A DNA stretch of 64,000 bases from Intestinirhabdus alba (GCF_009711095.1 NZ_WMJZ01000010.1:62001-126000), one strand, 5' to 3'; numbered from the stretch's first letter, positions 1 to 10,518 are shown. Numbers and translations: made by a program. The notes: generated from the sequence alone by a model not told the origin.

Positions 1-1286
1 GCAAAATTGACGTCATTGCCCAGGCGCTGGCTGGGGCGAAAAAGCCGCTGATTATCTCCGGCACCAACGCCGGCAGTACGGAAGTGATTCAGGCCGCTGC
101 CAACGTGGCGAAGGCGCTGAAGGGCCGCGGGGCGGACGTCGGCATCACCATGATCGCCCGTTCGGTTAACAGCATGGGGCTGGGCATGATGGGCGGCGGC
201 TCCCTTGACGACGCGCTGCTCGAGCTGGAAACCGGTCGTGCGGACGCCGTGGTGGTGCTGGAAAACGATCTGCACCGTCACGCCTCCGCCGTCCGGGTTA
301 ACGCCGCGCTGGCGAAAGCGCCGCTGGTGATGGTGATCGACCATCAGCGCACGGCGATTGCAGAACACGCCCACCTGGTGCTGCCGGCGGCAAGCTTCGC
401 CGAAAGCGACGGTACGGTAATCAACAACGAAGGCCGCGCCCAGCGCTTCTTCCAGGTTTACGATCCGGCGTACTACGACGAAAAGACCACCATGCTGGAG
501 AGCTGGCGCTGGCTGCACGCGCTGCACAGTGCCGTGCGCAACCGCGAGGTGGACTGGACCCAGTTGGATCACGTTATCGACGCCGTGGCGGCCGCCATCC
601 CGGCGCTGGCCGGAATCAAAGACGCCGCCCCGGATGCCAGCTTCCGCATTCGCGGGCAGAAGCTGGCGCGCGAGCCGCACCGCTACAGCGGCCGGACCGC
701 CATGCGCGCCAATATCAGCGTGCATGAGCCGCGTCAGCCGCAGGATCGGGACACCATGTTCGCCTTCTCTATGGAGGGGAACAACCAGCCGTCGGCCCCG
801 CGTTCACAGGTGCCGTTTGCCTGGGCTCCGGGCTGGAACTCTCCGCAGGCGTGGAACAAGTTCCAGGATGAGGTGGGCGGCCATCTGCGCCACGGCGATC
901 CGGGCGTGCGCCTGATTGAAGCGACGGCGGGCGGGCTGGACTACTTCACCGCCGTTCCGGAGAGCTTCCGGGCGCAGGAGGGGCGCTGGCGTATCGCGCC
1001 GTACTATCATCTGTTCGGCAGCGACGAGCTGTCCCAGCGCGCTCCGGTATTTCAGAGTCGGATGCCACAGCCCTACCTGAAGCTCAACCCGGCGGACGCC
1101 GCGAAGCTGGGGGTCAATGCCGGTACGCGCCTCACCTTCAGCTACGGTGGCAATAGGGTCACGCTGCCGGTGGAAATCGCCGAAGGCTTAACGGCCGGGC
1201 AGGTCGGTCTGCCGATGGGGATGCCCGGCATCGCGCCGTTTCTTACGGGTGAACACCTTGAGGATCTGCAGGAGGCACAACAATGA
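1..1286 (+). CDS. nuoG: NADH-quinone oxidoreductase subunit G, 3' part
   Basis: C-terminal part of the large iron-sulfur subunit of the peripheral arm of complex I, which passes electrons from NADH towards quinone on the cytoplasmic side. The frame is open from the first base, so the start lies outside the window; about 427 codons are visible of roughly 908 expected. The visible part is the molybdopterin-oxidoreductase-like region, which in NuoG binds no molybdenum, and it ends in a compact domain containing [12 protein letters not shown], typical of the dinucleotide-binding fold of that superfamily. Its TGA overlaps the nuoH ATG (ATGA), indicating translational coupling. Identification is firm from sequence and operon order; nothing unusual was seen. 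Confidence 0.96.
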   Translation, partial: KIDVIAQALAGAKKPLIISGTNAGSTEVIQAAANVAKALKGRGADVGITMIARSVNSMGLGMMGGGSLDDALLELETGRADAVVVLENDLHRHASAVRVNAALAKAPLVMVIDHQRTAIAEHAHLVLPAASFAESDGTVINNEGRAQRFFQVYDPAYYDEKTTMLESWRWLHALHSAVRNREVDWTQLDHVIDAVAAAIPALAGIKDAAPDASFRIRGQKLAREPHRYSGRTAMRANISVHEPRQPQDRDTMFAFSMEGNNQPSAPRSQVPFAWAPGWNSPQAWNKFQDEVGGHLRHGDPGVRLIEATAGGLDYFTAVPESFRAQEGRWRIAPYYHLFGSDELSQRAPVFQSRMPQPYLKLNPADAAKLGVNAGTRLTFSYGGNRVTLPVEIAEGLTAGQVGLPMGMPGIAPFLTGEHLEDLQEAQQ

Positions 1287-2260
1287 ACTGGATTACACCG
1301 GAGCTTATCGACATCCTGCTGACCGTGCTCAAGGCGGTGGTGATCCTGCTGGTGGTGGTGACCTGCGGGGCCTTCATGAGCTTTGGCGAACGTCGCCTGC
1401 TGGGGCTGTTCCAGAACCGTTACGGGCCTAACCGCGTCGGCTGGGGCGGCTCGCTCCAGCTGGTGGCGGATATGATCAAGATGTTCTTTAAAGAGGACTG
1501 GGTGCCGAAGTTTACCGACCGGGTCATCTTTACCCTGGCACCGATGATCGCTTTCACCTCGCTGCTGCTGGCCTTCGCCATCGTGCCGGTCAGCCCCGGC
1601 TGGGTGGTCGCCGACCTGAATATCGGGCTGCTGTTCTTCCTGATGATGGCCGGGCTGGCGGTGTATGCGGTGCTGTTCGCCGGCTGGTCGAGCAACAACA
1701 AATACTCGCTGCTGGGGGCGATGCGCGCCTCCGCGCAGACCCTGAGCTATGAGGTGTTCCTTGGTCTTTCGCTGATGGGGGTGGTGGCCCAGGCCGGTTC
1801 GTTCAATATGTCCGATATTGTTGAAAACCAGGCCAATATCTGGAACGTCATCCCGCAGTTCTTTGGTTTTGTCACCTTCGCCATCGCCGGGGTGGCGGTC
1901 TGCCACCGCCACCCGTTCGACCAGCCGGAGGCCGAACAGGAGCTGGCCGACGGCTATCACATTGAATATTCCGGCATGAAGTTCGGCCTGTTCTTCGTGG
2001 GCGAGTACATCGGTATCGTCACCATTTCCGCGCTGATGGTTACCCTGTTCTTCGGTGGCTGGCACGGCCCGTTTTTACCGCCGTTCATCTGGTTCGCGCT
2101 GAAAACCGCGTTCTTTATGATGATGTTTATTTTGATTCGCGCGTCGTTACCGCGTCCTCGCTATGACCAGGTCATGTCCTTTGGCTGGAAGATCTGTCTG
2201 CCGCTGACGCTGATCAATCTGCTGGTAACGGCGGCTGTCATTCTCTGGCAGGCGCAATAA
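1283..2260 (+). CDS. nuoH: NADH-quinone oxidoreductase subunit H
   Basis: Membrane subunit of complex I at the junction between the peripheral and membrane arms; it forms part of the quinone-binding site. The 325 residues equal the E. coli length. The sequence is strongly hydrophobic with about eight membrane segments and carries family signatures: [20 protein letters not shown] near residues 35-55 and the acidic cytoplasmic loop [21 protein letters not shown] around residues 210-230. The start overlaps the nuoG stop by four bases, with GGAGG just upstream inside nuoG. It is followed after 13 bp by nuoI. Function is assigned from family knowledge and the conserved operon. Confidence 0.97.
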   Translation: MNWITPELIDILLTVLKAVVILLVVVTCGAFMSFGERRLLGLFQNRYGPNRVGWGGSLQLVADMIKMFFKEDWVPKFTDRVIFTLAPMIAFTSLLLAFAIVPVSPGWVVADLNIGLLFFLMMAGLAVYAVLFAGWSSNNKYSLLGAMRASAQTLSYEVFLGLSLMGVVAQAGSFNMSDIVENQANIWNVIPQFFGFVTFAIAGVAVCHRHPFDQPEAEQELADGYHIEYSGMKFGLFFVGEYIGIVTISALMVTLFFGGWHGPFLPPFIWFALKTAFFMMMFILIRASLPRPRYDQVMSFGWKICLPLTLINLLVTAAVILWQAQ

Positions 2261-2273
2261 GGGGCACAAGACC

Positions 2274-2816
2274 ATGACCTTAAAAGAATTATTGGTGGGC
2301 TTTGGCACCCAGGTACGCAGTATCTGGATGGTTGGCCTGCACGCATTCGCCAAACGTGAAACGCAGATGTATCCGGAAGAGCCGGTTTATCTGCCGCCCC
2401 GCTATCGCGGACGGATCGTACTGACGCGCGATCCGGACGGCGAGGAGCGCTGCGTAGCCTGCAACCTCTGTGCGGTTGCCTGTCCGGTCAGCTGTATTTC
2501 GCTGCAGAAGGCGGAGACACAGGACGGCCGCTGGTATCCGGAGTTTTTCCGCATCAACTTCTCGCGCTGCATCTTCTGCGGTATGTGCGAAGAGGCCTGT
2601 CCGACGACGGCGATTCAGCTGACGCCCGACTTCGAGCTGGGCGAGTACAAGCGCCAGGATTTGGTTTACGAGAAAGAGGATCTGCTGATTTCCGGTCCGG
2701 GCAAGTACCCGGAATATAACTTCTACCGGATGGCAGGTATGGCAATCGACGGCAAAGATAAGGGCGAAGCAGAGAACGAAGCCCGTCCTGTCGACGTCAA
2801 GGGCCTGTTACCGTAA
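2274..2816 (+). CDS. nuoI: NADH-quinone oxidoreductase subunit I
   Basis: Peripheral-arm subunit that carries two [4Fe-4S] clusters (N6a and N6b) and relays electrons to cluster N2 and quinone. The two classical ferredoxin motifs are visible: [12 protein letters not shown] around residues 60-71 and [12 protein letters not shown] around residues 99-110. At 180 residues the protein is exactly the E. coli length. The N-terminal stretch is amphipathic and probably docks on the membrane arm. It sits between nuoH (13-bp gap) and nuoJ (10-bp gap containing the AAGGAG ribosome-binding site). No anomalies. Confidence 0.97.
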   Translation: MTLKELLVGFGTQVRSIWMVGLHAFAKRETQMYPEEPVYLPPRYRGRIVLTRDPDGEERCVACNLCAVACPVSCISLQKAETQDGRWYPEFFRINFSRCIFCGMCEEACPTTAIQLTPDFELGEYKRQDLVYEKEDLLISGPGKYPEYNFYRMAGMAIDGKDKGEAENEARPVDVKGLLP

Positions 2817-2826
2817 GGAGAGGGCA

Positions 2827-3381
2827 ATGGAGTTCGCTTTTTATATCTGTGGCCTGGTCGCCATTCTCGCTACCCTGCGGGTGATCACCCATACCAATCC
2901 GGTGCACGCGCTGCTGTACCTGATTATTTCGCTGCTGGCGATATCCGGGGTGTTCTTCTCGCTGGGTGCTTACTTTGCCGGCGCGCTGGAAATTATCGTC
3001 TACGCGGGTGCCATTATGGTGCTGTTTGTCTTCGTGGTGATGATGCTCAACCTGGGCGGCCCGGAAATCGAGCGTGAGCGCCAGTGGCTGAAGCCGCAGG
3101 TGTGGATCGGCCCGGCGATTCTGTCGGCCATCATGCTGGCGGTTATCGTTTACGCCATTCTGGGCGTTAACGACCAGGGTATCGATGGTACGGCGATCGG
3201 CGCGAAGGCGGTGGGCATTACGCTGTTTGGCCCTTATGTACTGGCGGTGGAACTGGCTTCCATGCTGCTGCTGGCCGGTCTGGTGGTTGCCTTCCACATC
3301 GGTCGCGAGGAGCGGGCGGGCGAAGTGCTGAGCAATCGTGCTGAAGACCGCGCGAAAAGAAAAACGGAGGAGCACGCATGA
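2827..3381 (+). CDS. nuoJ: NADH-quinone oxidoreductase subunit J
   Basis: Membrane-arm subunit of complex I with about five transmembrane segments, 184 residues as in E. coli. The third segment holds the conserved run [18 protein letters not shown] (residues about 59-76), the kinked helix known to be involved in coupling. The C-terminus is charged ([14 protein letters not shown]) and overlaps the nuoK start (ATGA, 4 bp). The ribosome-binding site is AAGGAGAGGGCA directly before the ATG. Assigned from sequence family and operon position. Confidence 0.96.
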   Translation: MEFAFYICGLVAILATLRVITHTNPVHALLYLIISLLAISGVFFSLGAYFAGALEIIVYAGAIMVLFVFVVMMLNLGGPEIERERQWLKPQVWIGPAILSAIMLAVIVYAILGVNDQGIDGTAIGAKAVGITLFGPYVLAVELASMLLLAGLVVAFHIGREERAGEVLSNRAEDRAKRKTEEHA

Positions 3382-3680
3382 TCCCCTTACAACACGGACT
3401 GATCCTCGCGGCGATATTATTCGTGCTGGGTCTGACCGGGCTGATTATCCGCCGCAACCTGCTGTTTATGCTGATCGGTCTGGAAATTATGATTAACGCC
3501 TCCGCGCTGGCCTTCGTGGTCGCCGGCAGCTACTGGGGCCAGTCCGATGGCCAGGTGATGTACATTCTCGCCATCAGCCTTGCTGCTGCCGAGGCGAGCA
3601 TCGGGCTGGCGCTGCTGCTGCAGCTGCACCGCCGTCGCCAGAACCTGAACATTGATTCAGTAAGTGAGATGCGTGGATGA
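3378..3680 (+). CDS. nuoK: NADH-quinone oxidoreductase subunit K
   Basis: Small membrane subunit of complex I (MrpC homologue), 100 residues, three transmembrane helices. The two membrane-embedded glutamates that are important for proton transfer in this family are visible: Glu in [13 protein letters not shown] (about residue 36) and Glu in [13 protein letters not shown] (about residue 72). It overlaps nuoJ upstream and nuoL downstream by four bases each, so nuoJ-K-L are tightly coupled. The length is identical to E. coli NuoK. Confidence 0.97.
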   Translation: MIPLQHGLILAAILFVLGLTGLIIRRNLLFMLIGLEIMINASALAFVVAGSYWGQSDGQVMYILAISLAAAEASIGLALLLQLHRRRQNLNIDSVSEMRG

Positions 3681-5518
3681 ACATGCTTGCCTTAACCATT
3701 ATTTTGCCATTGATTGGCTATGTGCTGCTGGCCTTCTCCCGCGGGCGCTGGTCGGAAAATCTCTCCGCTGTCGTGGGCGTCGGCTCAATCGGCCTGGCGG
3801 CGCTGGTGACCGCCTTTGTCGGCGTGGACTTCTTCGCCAGCGGCCGGCAGGCCTTCAGCCTGCCCCTGTGGACGTGGATGTCGGTCGGCGACTTTAACAT
3901 CGGCTTCAGCCTGGTGCTGGACGGCCTGTCGCTGACCATGCTGTCGGTGGTCACCGGCGTCGGCTTCCTGATCCACATGTTCGCCTCCTGGTACATGCGC
4001 GGCGAGGAGGGCTATTCGCGCTTCTTCGCGTATACCAACCTGTTTATCGCCAGCATGGTGGTTCTGGTGCTCTCCGACAACCTGCTGTTGATGTATCTCG
4101 GCTGGGAAGGGGTGGGCCTGTGCTCCTATTTGCTGATCGGCTTCTACTACAGCGATCCGAAGAACGGCGCTGCGGCCATCAAGGCGTTTGTGGTGACCCG
4201 CGTGGGCGATGTGTTTCTCGCCTTCGCCCTGTTCATTCTCTATAGCGAGCTGGGCACCCTGAACTTCCGCGAAATGGTAGAGCTGGCACCGGCGCACTTC
4301 CAGGCGGGCAATAATATGCTGACCTGGGCGACGCTGATGCTGCTGGGCGGGGCGGTGGGTAAATCCGCCCAGCTGCCGCTGCAGACCTGGCTGGCCGACG
4401 CGATGGCCGGTCCGACGCCGGTCTCCGCGCTGATCCACGCCGCCACGATGGTGACCGCCGGCGTCTACCTGATCGCCCGCACCCACGGCCTGTTCCTGAT
4501 GACCCCGGAGATCCTCCATCTGGTGGGGGGTATCGGGGCGATCACCCTGGTGCTGGCGGGCTTCGCCGCGCTGGTGCAGACCGATATCAAGCGGGTGCTG
4601 GCCTATTCCACCATGAGCCAGATTGGCTATATGTTCCTGGCGCTCGGCGTGCAGGCGTGGGACGCGGCGATTTTCCATCTGATGACCCACGCTTTCTTTA
4701 AAGCCTTGCTGTTCCTCGCCTCCGGTTCGGTGATCCTGGCCTGCCACCACGAGCAGAACATCTTTAAGATGGGCGGACTGCGCAAATCCATTCCGCTGGT
4801 TTACCTCTGCTTCCTGGTCGGCGGCGCGGCGCTGTCGGCGCTGCCGCTCATCACCGCGGGCTTCTTCAGTAAGGATGAGATCCTCGCCGGGGCGATGGCC
4901 AATGGCCACGTTAACCTGGCGGCGGCGGGGCTGGTGGGGGCCTTTATGACCTCCCTGTACACCTTCCGGATGATCTTCATTGTTTTCCACGGTAAAGCGC
5001 AAATTCACGCCCACGCCGGGAAGGGGATTACCCATCACCTGCCGCTGATCGTGCTGATGGTGCTCTCCACCTTCGTCGGCGCGCTGATTGTGCCGCCGCT
5101 GCAGGGCGTGCTGCCGGAGAGCGCCGCGCTGGATCACGGCCGCCTGCTGACCCTGGAAATCACCTCCGGCGCGGTGGCGATTGCGGGCATCCTGATTGCT
5201 GCATGGCTGTGGCTGGGCAAACGTACGCTTGTCACGTCGATTGCCAATAGCGCGCCGGGCCGCCTGCTGGGTGCCTGGTGGTACAACGCCTGGGGCTTCG
5301 ACTGGCTGTACGATAAGGTGTTTGTGAAGCCGTATCTTGGCATCGCATGGCTGCTTAAGCGCGATCCGCTGAATGCGCTGATGAATATACCCGGCTTCCT
5401 TTCCCGCTACGCAGGCCGCGGCCTGCTGTTCAGCGAGAACGGTTACCTGCGCTGGTATGTGGCGTCCATGAGCATCGGCGCGGTTATCGTGCTGGCGCTG
5501 CTGATGGTGTTGCGTTGA
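3677..5518 (+). CDS. nuoL: NADH-quinone oxidoreductase subunit L
   Basis: Distal antiporter-like proton-pumping subunit of complex I, 613 residues, the E. coli length. About sixteen membrane helices are followed by the long lateral C-terminal helix and a final anchor. Family signatures include [16 protein letters not shown] with the key glutamate at residue 144, [32 protein letters not shown] (residues about 229-260) and [17 protein letters not shown] in the second half. It overlaps nuoK by 4 bp. Unlike every other junction in the visible operon, its stop is followed by a 230-bp untranslated gap before nuoM. Confidence 0.97.
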   Translation: MNMLALTIILPLIGYVLLAFSRGRWSENLSAVVGVGSIGLAALVTAFVGVDFFASGRQAFSLPLWTWMSVGDFNIGFSLVLDGLSLTMLSVVTGVGFLIHMFASWYMRGEEGYSRFFAYTNLFIASMVVLVLSDNLLLMYLGWEGVGLCSYLLIGFYYSDPKNGAAAIKAFVVTRVGDVFLAFALFILYSELGTLNFREMVELAPAHFQAGNNMLTWATLMLLGGAVGKSAQLPLQTWLADAMAGPTPVSALIHAATMVTAGVYLIARTHGLFLMTPEILHLVGGIGAITLVLAGFAALVQTDIKRVLAYSTMSQIGYMFLALGVQAWDAAIFHLMTHAFFKALLFLASGSVILACHHEQNIFKMGGLRKSIPLVYLCFLVGGAALSALPLITAGFFSKDEILAGAMANGHVNLAAAGLVGAFMTSLYTFRMIFIVFHGKAQIHAHAGKGITHHLPLIVLMVLSTFVGALIVPPLQGVLPESAALDHGRLLTLEITSGAVAIAGILIAAWLWLGKRTLVTSIANSAPGRLLGAWWYNAWGFDWLYDKVFVKPYLGIAWLLKRDPLNALMNIPGFLSRYAGRGLLFSENGYLRWYVASMSIGAVIVLALLMVLR

Positions 5519-5748
5519 GTTTGTTGGCTGAGTGAATATGCCCGGCGGTATGTCGGGCCTGTGAACTAAGAATGAATTTTAGTAACTGTTCCTGAAGTAC
5601 AGGCGTCATCGGCGAAGTCAGACCGGAAACCGCCAGCGCACAGCAACCGGAGCGTACTCAAGTACGTGAGGATTGCGAGCACTGCCGGGGTTCGGGCTGG
5701 CGAGCAAGATAGCCTGAGCAGGAGTAAATATAAGGGACATACTTAGCT
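5519..5748. repeat. ERIC-like imperfect palindrome in the nuoL-nuoM gap
   Basis: A 230-bp non-coding stretch splits the otherwise overlapping nuo operon. It begins with a hairpin (GCCCG...CGGGC, about 5538-5558). A longer imperfect inverted repeat centred on CGTACTCAAGTACG (about 5652-5665) follows; its arms pair over roughly 30 bases each side, GCAACCGGAGC on the left with GGATTGCGAGCACTGCC on the right. The arrangement GGAGC-palindrome-GTGA-GAGC resembles the core of enterobacterial intergenic consensus elements, but I cannot align it to a reference. The last 25 bp hold the nuoM ribosome-binding region (AAGGGACA). Confidence 0.6.
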
Positions 5749-7278
5749 ATGTTATTACCCTGGTTGATACTAATCCCCTTTATCGGCGGCCTCCTGTGCT
5801 GGCAGACCGAACGCTTCGGCGTGAAGGTGCCGCGCTGGATCGCGCTGATTACCATGGGACTGACGTTCGCGCTCTCTCTACAGCTGTGGCTGCAGGGCGG
5901 TTATTCACTGACGCAATCCGCGGGGCTTCCGCAGTGGCGGTCTGAGTTCCTGCTGCCGTGGATCCCGCGCTTTGGCATCTCAATCCACCTGGCACTCGAC
6001 GGGCTGTCGCTGCTGATGGTGGTACTGACCGGCCTGCTCGGCGTTCTGGCGGTTCTCTGCTCCTGGAAAGAGATCGAAAAATATCAGGGCTTCTTCCACC
6101 TCAACCTGATGTGGATCCTCGGCGGCGTAATCGGCGTGTTCCTGGCCATCGATATGTTCCTGTTCTTCTTCTTCTGGGAAATGATGCTGGTGCCGATGTA
6201 CTTCCTGATAGCACTCTGGGGCCACAAGGCCTCGGACGGGAAAACGCGCATCGCGGCGGCCACCAGGTTCTTTATCTACACCCAGGCGAGCGGTCTGGTG
6301 ATGCTGATCGCCATCCTGGCGCTGGTGTTCGTGCACTACAACGCCACCGGCGTCTGGACCTTCAGCTACGAAGCGCTGTTGAAGACGCCGATGTCCCACG
6401 GCATGGAATACCTGCTGATGCTGGGCTTCTTCATCGCTTTCGCGGTGAAAATGCCGGTGGTACCGCTGCACGGCTGGCTGCCGGACGCCCACTCCCAGGC
6501 ACCGACCGCCGGCTCCGTCGACCTTGCGGGCATTCTGCTGAAAACCGCGGCCTACGGCCTGCTGCGTTTCTCCCTGCCGCTGTTTCCCAACGCCTCGGCG
6601 GAGTTTGCGCCCATCGCTATGTGGCTCGGGGTCATCGGTATCTTCTACGGCGCGTGGATGGCCTTCACCCAGTACGATATCAAGCGGCTGATCGCCTATA
6701 CCTCCGTTTCGCATATGGGCTTTGTGCTGATCGCCATCTACACCGGCAGCCAGCTGGCGTACCAGGGGGCGGTGATCCAGATGATCGCCCACGGCCTCTC
6801 CGCGGCGGGCCTGTTTATTCTGTGCGGCCAGCTGTACGAACGTCTGCACACCCGCGATATGCGCATGATGGGCGGCCTGTGGGGCAAGATGAAATGGCTG
6901 CCCGCGCTGTCGATGTTCTTCGCGGTGGCGACGCTTGGTATGCCGGGCACCGGCAACTTCGTTGGCGAGTTTATGATCCTGTTCGGCAGCTACCAGGTGG
7001 TGCCGGTTATTACGGTGATCTCCACCTTCGGTCTGGTGTTCGCCTCCGTGTACTCGCTGGCGATGTTGAGCCGCGCTTACTTCGGTAAGGCAAAGAGCGA
7101 AATCGCCGCCCGGGAGCTGCCGGGGATGTCGCTGCGCGAGCTGTTTATCATCCTGTTGCTGGTTGTGCTTCTGGTACTGCTTGGCTTCTATCCGCAGCCG
7201 GTTCTGGATACCTCGCATTCTGCGATGAGCAACATCCAGCAGTGGTTTGTTAATTCCGTTACTACTACAAGGCCGTAA
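5749..7278 (+). CDS. nuoM: NADH-quinone oxidoreductase subunit M
   Basis: Second antiporter-like proton-translocating subunit of the complex I membrane arm, 509 residues as in E. coli, with about fourteen membrane helices. Signatures are FFFWEMMLVPMYFLI with the essential glutamate at residue 144, FAVKMPVVPLHGWLPDAHSQAPTAGS around residues 230-255, and SHMGFVLIAIYTG in the second pseudo-repeat. The gene is followed by nuoN after 6 bp. Because the upstream gap is 230 bp and carries a structured repeat, ribosomes probably initiate independently here rather than by coupling from nuoL. Confidence 0.97.
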   Translation: MLLPWLILIPFIGGLLCWQTERFGVKVPRWIALITMGLTFALSLQLWLQGGYSLTQSAGLPQWRSEFLLPWIPRFGISIHLALDGLSLLMVVLTGLLGVLAVLCSWKEIEKYQGFFHLNLMWILGGVIGVFLAIDMFLFFFFWEMMLVPMYFLIALWGHKASDGKTRIAAATRFFIYTQASGLVMLIAILALVFVHYNATGVWTFSYEALLKTPMSHGMEYLLMLGFFIAFAVKMPVVPLHGWLPDAHSQAPTAGSVDLAGILLKTAAYGLLRFSLPLFPNASAEFAPIAMWLGVIGIFYGAWMAFTQYDIKRLIAYTSVSHMGFVLIAIYTGSQLAYQGAVIQMIAHGLSAAGLFILCGQLYERLHTRDMRMMGGLWGKMKWLPALSMFFAVATLGMPGTGNFVGEFMILFGSYQVVPVITVISTFGLVFASVYSLAMLSRAYFGKAKSEIAARELPGMSLRELFIILLLVVLLVLLGFYPQPVLDTSHSAMSNIQQWFVNSVTTTRP

Positions 7279-7284
7279 AGCGCT

Positions 7285-8742
7285 ATGACTTTAACTCCAC
7301 AACACCTGATTGCGCTGCTGCCGCTGCTGATCGTCGGTTTGACGGTGGTGGTCGTGATGCTTTCCATAGCCGCGCGGCGCAATCATTTCCTGAACGCCAC
7401 GCTGTCGGTTATCGGGCTGAACGCCGCGCTGGTTTCGCTCTGGTTTGTCGGTCAGGCGGGCAGCATGGACGTCACCCCGCTGATGCGCGTTGACGGTTTC
7501 GCTATGCTCTATACCGGGCTGGTTCTGCTGGCAAGCCTGGCCACCTGTACCTTTGCTTACCCGTGGCTCGAAGGCTATGACGATAACAAGGAAGAGTTCT
7601 ACCTGCTGGTGCTGATCGCTACCCTGGGCGGCATCCTGCTGGCGAACGCCAACCACCTGGCGGCGCTGTTCCTCGGCATAGAGCTTATCTCCCTGCCGCT
7701 GTTTGGCCTGGTGGGCTACGCTTTCCGGCAGAAGCGCTCCCTGGAAGCCAGCATTAAGTACACCATTCTTTCCGCCGCCGCCTCGTCGTTCCTGCTGTTC
7801 GGCATGGCGCTGGTGTACGCGCAGTCCGGTAACCTGTCATTCCTCGCGCTCGGCAAGAGCCTGGGCGACGGCATGTTGCACGAGCCGCTGCTGCTGGCGG
7901 GGCTGGGGCTGATGATCGTCGGCCTCGGCTTTAAGCTCTCGCTGGTGCCGTTCCACCTGTGGACGCCGGACGTCTACCAGGGGGCTCCGGCTCCGGTCTC
8001 CACCTTCCTGGCGACGGCGAGTAAAATCGCCATCTTTGGGGTGGTGATGCGTCTGTTCCTCTACGCGCCGGTGGGCGACAGCGAAGCGGTACGTGTGGTG
8101 CTGGGGGTGATTGCCTTCGCCTCCATCATCTTCGGTAACCTGATGGCGCTGAGCCAGACCAACATTAAGCGTCTGCTCGGCTACTCGTCTATTTCTCACC
8201 TCGGCTATCTGCTGGTGGCGCTGGTGGCGCTGCAGGCGGGCGAAATGTCGATGGAGACGGTCGGCGTCTATCTCTCAGGCTACCTGTTCAGCAGCCTCGG
8301 CGCGTTTGGCGTGGTCAGCCTGATGTCCAGCCCTTACAGTGGCCCGGACGCCGACTCGCTGTTCTCTTATCGCGGCCTGTTCTGGCACCGGCCGATCCTC
8401 GCGGCGGTAATGACGGTGATGATGCTTTCGCTGGCGGGTATTCCGATGACCCTGGGCTTTATCGGCAAGTTCTACGTGCTGGCGGTTGGCGTACAGGCGC
8501 AGCAGTGGTGGCTGGTTGCCGCCGTGGTGATCGGCTCGGCGATTGGTTTGTACTATTACCTGCGCATGGCCGTCAGCCTCTACCTGAGCGCGCCGCGGCA
8601 GCCCGGCCGCGATGCGCCGACCAACTGGCAGTACAGCGCGGGCGGCATCGTGGTGCTGATCTCCGCGCTGCTGGTACTGGTGCTGGGCATCTGGCCTCAG
8701 CCGCTGATTGACGTTGTACGGCTTGCGATGCCGATGATGTAA
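7285..8742 (+). CDS. nuoN: NADH-quinone oxidoreductase subunit N
   Basis: Third antiporter-like subunit of the complex I membrane arm and last gene of the nuo operon; 485 residues, matching E. coli. Typical features are [17 protein letters not shown] (a membrane glutamate in helix 5), [32 protein letters not shown] (residues about 214-245) and [16 protein letters not shown]. The start ATG lies 6 bp after the nuoM stop. Two hairpins follow the stop, the second a good Rho-independent terminator, consistent with the end of the transcript. Confidence 0.97.
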   Translation: MTLTPQHLIALLPLLIVGLTVVVVMLSIAARRNHFLNATLSVIGLNAALVSLWFVGQAGSMDVTPLMRVDGFAMLYTGLVLLASLATCTFAYPWLEGYDDNKEEFYLLVLIATLGGILLANANHLAALFLGIELISLPLFGLVGYAFRQKRSLEASIKYTILSAAASSFLLFGMALVYAQSGNLSFLALGKSLGDGMLHEPLLLAGLGLMIVGLGFKLSLVPFHLWTPDVYQGAPAPVSTFLATASKIAIFGVVMRLFLYAPVGDSEAVRVVLGVIAFASIIFGNLMALSQTNIKRLLGYSSISHLGYLLVALVALQAGEMSMETVGVYLSGYLFSSLGAFGVVSLMSSPYSGPDADSLFSYRGLFWHRPILAAVMTVMMLSLAGIPMTLGFIGKFYVLAVGVQAQQWWLVAAVVIGSAIGLYYYLRMAVSLYLSAPRQPGRDAPTNWQYSAGGIVVLISALLVLVLGIWPQPLIDVVRLAMPMM

Positions 8743-8748
8743 GCGAAG

Positions 8749-8826
8749 CGGGCGGGTGCCTGACCGCCCGGCAGCAATAAACCACAGAACGCCTGATGAA
8801 TGTATCGGGCGTTTTAGTTTTTTCTG
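8749..8826 (+). terminator. nuo operon terminator
   Basis: Two hairpins follow nuoN. The first is GGGCGG...CCGCCC at about 8749-8769. The second, 8788-8813, pairs AACGCC-GAT with ATC-GGGCGTT and runs into a T-rich tail up to 8826, the classic Rho-independent form. Confidence 0.85.
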
Positions 8827-8977
8827 CGGATTTATCGTTCGTCCCGGCCAGCCTGTTCGCTCTACTCGCGGGAAAAGGCAGAGGGACAGCCTTACCTGGT
8901 CGAAGGCCGTGCAGACGCCTCCTTTTGCTGCGCTTTCGGTGAGGGCGTTATCGGTCATATTCATGTCAGGAATTTTT

Positions 8978-9331
8978 ATGCTTAACCGACTGCTGCTTGT
9001 ATTAATGGTGACCTTACTGCCCGGCTGTAAGGAACAGAGCCTGCTATTAGCGAAACAGGACGTCATCAATCTTACCGTTAACGAGGCGCATGGCGCAGGC
9101 GGGAAGAGGCGGGTAACGGTTAGCGGTCTTGCAGCCCATAGCGCGCTGGCCGTGGAGCGGATCGAGCAGGTTGAGCAGCCCGCTGGCTCCGTGGCGTTAC
9201 GGGTCTATTTATCGCCCGCCGGGGCGGGACGTACGGGGCAGTTCAGCTATACGTTAACCGTACCCGACACCATAAAACAGATTACTTTTGGCCCCGCCCG
9301 GGACGTTATCTGGAGCCGGTCGGACCCATAA
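8978..9331 (+). CDS. small predicted lipoprotein of unknown function
   Basis: Not recognised as a named gene. The 117-residue product starts with a short lipoprotein signal, MLNRLLLVLMVTLLPGC, in which LLPGC is a good lipobox with the acylated cysteine at residue 17; the following residues (KEQ) predict outer-membrane sorting. I chose the ATG at 8978 because CAGGAA lies 6 bp upstream and it makes the signal peptide start correctly; an ATG at 8963 would add five residues. The rest is beta-rich in character, with conserved-looking VTVSGLAAHSALAVERIEQ and TYTLTVPDTIKQITFG-like strands. It stands alone between the nuo terminator and the convergent cheV. A surface or periplasmic role is inference only. 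Confidence 0.7.
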   Translation: MLNRLLLVLMVTLLPGCKEQSLLLAKQDVINLTVNEAHGAGGKRRVTVSGLAAHSALAVERIEQVEQPAGSVALRVYLSPAGAGRTGQFSYTLTVPDTIKQITFGPARDVIWSRSDP

Positions 9332-9387
9332 TCACGGGGTGATTTTTCCGCACTTTGCGTCTATCGTCACGGCGAGCGGTTTTTGCC

Positions 9388-9418
9388 GGGCGATAAGGCG
9401 TATCGTCCCGGCGGCGGT
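9388..9418. repeat. REP-like palindrome
   Basis: The sequence GCCGGGCGATAAGGCG followed by TATCGTCCCGGCGGC has the composition and partial dyad symmetry of enterobacterial repetitive extragenic palindromes. It lies between two convergent genes (the lipoprotein gene and cheV), the usual REP setting, and the rest of this 180-bp gap holds no gene that I can support. Confidence 0.5.
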
Positions 9419-9513
9419 AAAGGCTGAGCGGAGCGGTGCGCGGGTTGGCGAGACCCGCCGCGCGGTGGGCTATCCCGTGCCGCGCATGGCCGGTTGCGCT
9501 GGCCGCCGCCCGA

Positions 9514-10518
9514 TCAGCTAATAAGCTGCCGGCTTACCAGCGGCCCGCTGATATTTTTCGCCGCGCGATCCATCACCTCCTGAATCACCGACGACAGCTC
9601 GTTGATCTCAAACTTCGCCACGTAGCCGTCCGCCTGCACCTTACGCACATGATCCTCGTTGGCGCTGCCGGAAAGCGAAGAGTGGATCACCACCGGCAGC
9701 TTTTTCAGCCGCTCGTCGCTCTTAATTTTTCGCGTCAGGGTGAATCCGTCCATCTCCGGCATTTCGAGATCGGTCAGCACCAGGGCAATTTTCTCGCTGA
9801 TTGCTTTACCTTCGGCTTCCGCCTCCTGGGCCAGCAGCTGGATTTTCTGCCAGGCGTCTTTGCCGGTCATATGCATCTGGTGCGGGATGCCCATCGCGTC
9901 CAGCCCCTTTTCCAGCATCGCGCGGGCGACTTTAGAATCTTCAGCGACAATGGCTACCGCGCCGGGGGTAATGTTGAATTTATTAATCTGCAGGTTAGTG
10001 GTGCGCAGATCGTGGCTGGCGGGCACGATGTCATACAGGATCTGCTCAACGTCGAGCACCAGCGCCAGGCTGTTGGTCTCCTTGTTATCGTCCAGACAGG
10101 CAATGCTGGTGATATAGCGGCCGTTCACCGCCTTCTCGGCGGTGTGTACCTGCTTCCAGTCGAGACGCATAATATTTTCCACCGACTCCACGGCGAAGGC
10201 CTGCACGCTGCGGGCATATTCGGTGATGAGCAGGATATTCAGCCCGCTCTCCGGTTTACAGCCGGCCACCGCGGGCAGATCGATAACCGGGATCGTCTGG
10301 TCACGTATATTAACCACCCCCAGCAGCGGAGGTTTCATGCCGGCAGGACGGGTGAATTTCGGCATCGGCACGATTTCCCGTAGCTTAAATACGTTGATGC
10401 CAAACAGTTCGGATTTCTGTTCATGCAGTGAGGTGCCAAGCCGAAACAGCAGCAGCTCAAAGCGGTTAGACAGGGTCAGATTGGCCCTGTCGTCAATATC
10501 TTTCTGGAAGTTATCCAT
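9514..10518 (-). CDS. cheV: chemotaxis coupling protein CheV
   Basis: Cytoplasmic chemotaxis protein that couples receptors to CheA and is itself phosphorylated. The 334-residue product has an N-terminal CheW-like domain (residues about 20-165, with GVVNIRDQTIPVIDLP) and a C-terminal response-regulator receiver domain (residues about 180-310) containing EDSKVAR and the phospho-acceptor aspartate in LVLTDLEMPEMDGF. I chose the ATG at 10518 because GAGGAC precedes it and homologues begin MDNFQKDID; an upstream in-frame ATG would add 43 basic residues that run through the promoter. A FliA-type promoter lies about 40 bp upstream. No other chemotaxis gene is nearby. K-12 lacks this gene, whereas Salmonella and Enterobacter have it. 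Confidence 0.93.
   Translation of the reverse strand: MDNFQKDIDDRANLTLSNRFELLLFRLGTSLHEQKSELFGINVFKLREIVPMPKFTRPAGMKPPLLGVVNIRDQTIPVIDLPAVAGCKPESGLNILLITEYARSVQAFAVESVENIMRLDWKQVHTAEKAVNGRYITSIACLDDNKETNSLALVLDVEQILYDIVPASHDLRTTNLQINKFNITPGAVAIVAEDSKVARAMLEKGLDAMGIPHQMHMTGKDAWQKIQLLAQEAEAEGKAISEKIALVLTDLEMPEMDGFTLTRKIKSDERLKKLPVVIHSSLSGSANEDHVRKVQADGYVAKFEINELSSVIQEVMDRAAKNISGPLVSRQLIS

Noticed and set aside
3785-5137. 450-codon open frame on the minus strand inside nuoL
   Set aside because: It is antisense to a perfectly conserved gene, its product is rich in His, Gln and Arg from reversed GC-rich codons, and it has no ribosome-binding site. Similar long antisense frames in nuoM (5980-7218), menD (13886-15571) and napA were dismissed for the same reason.
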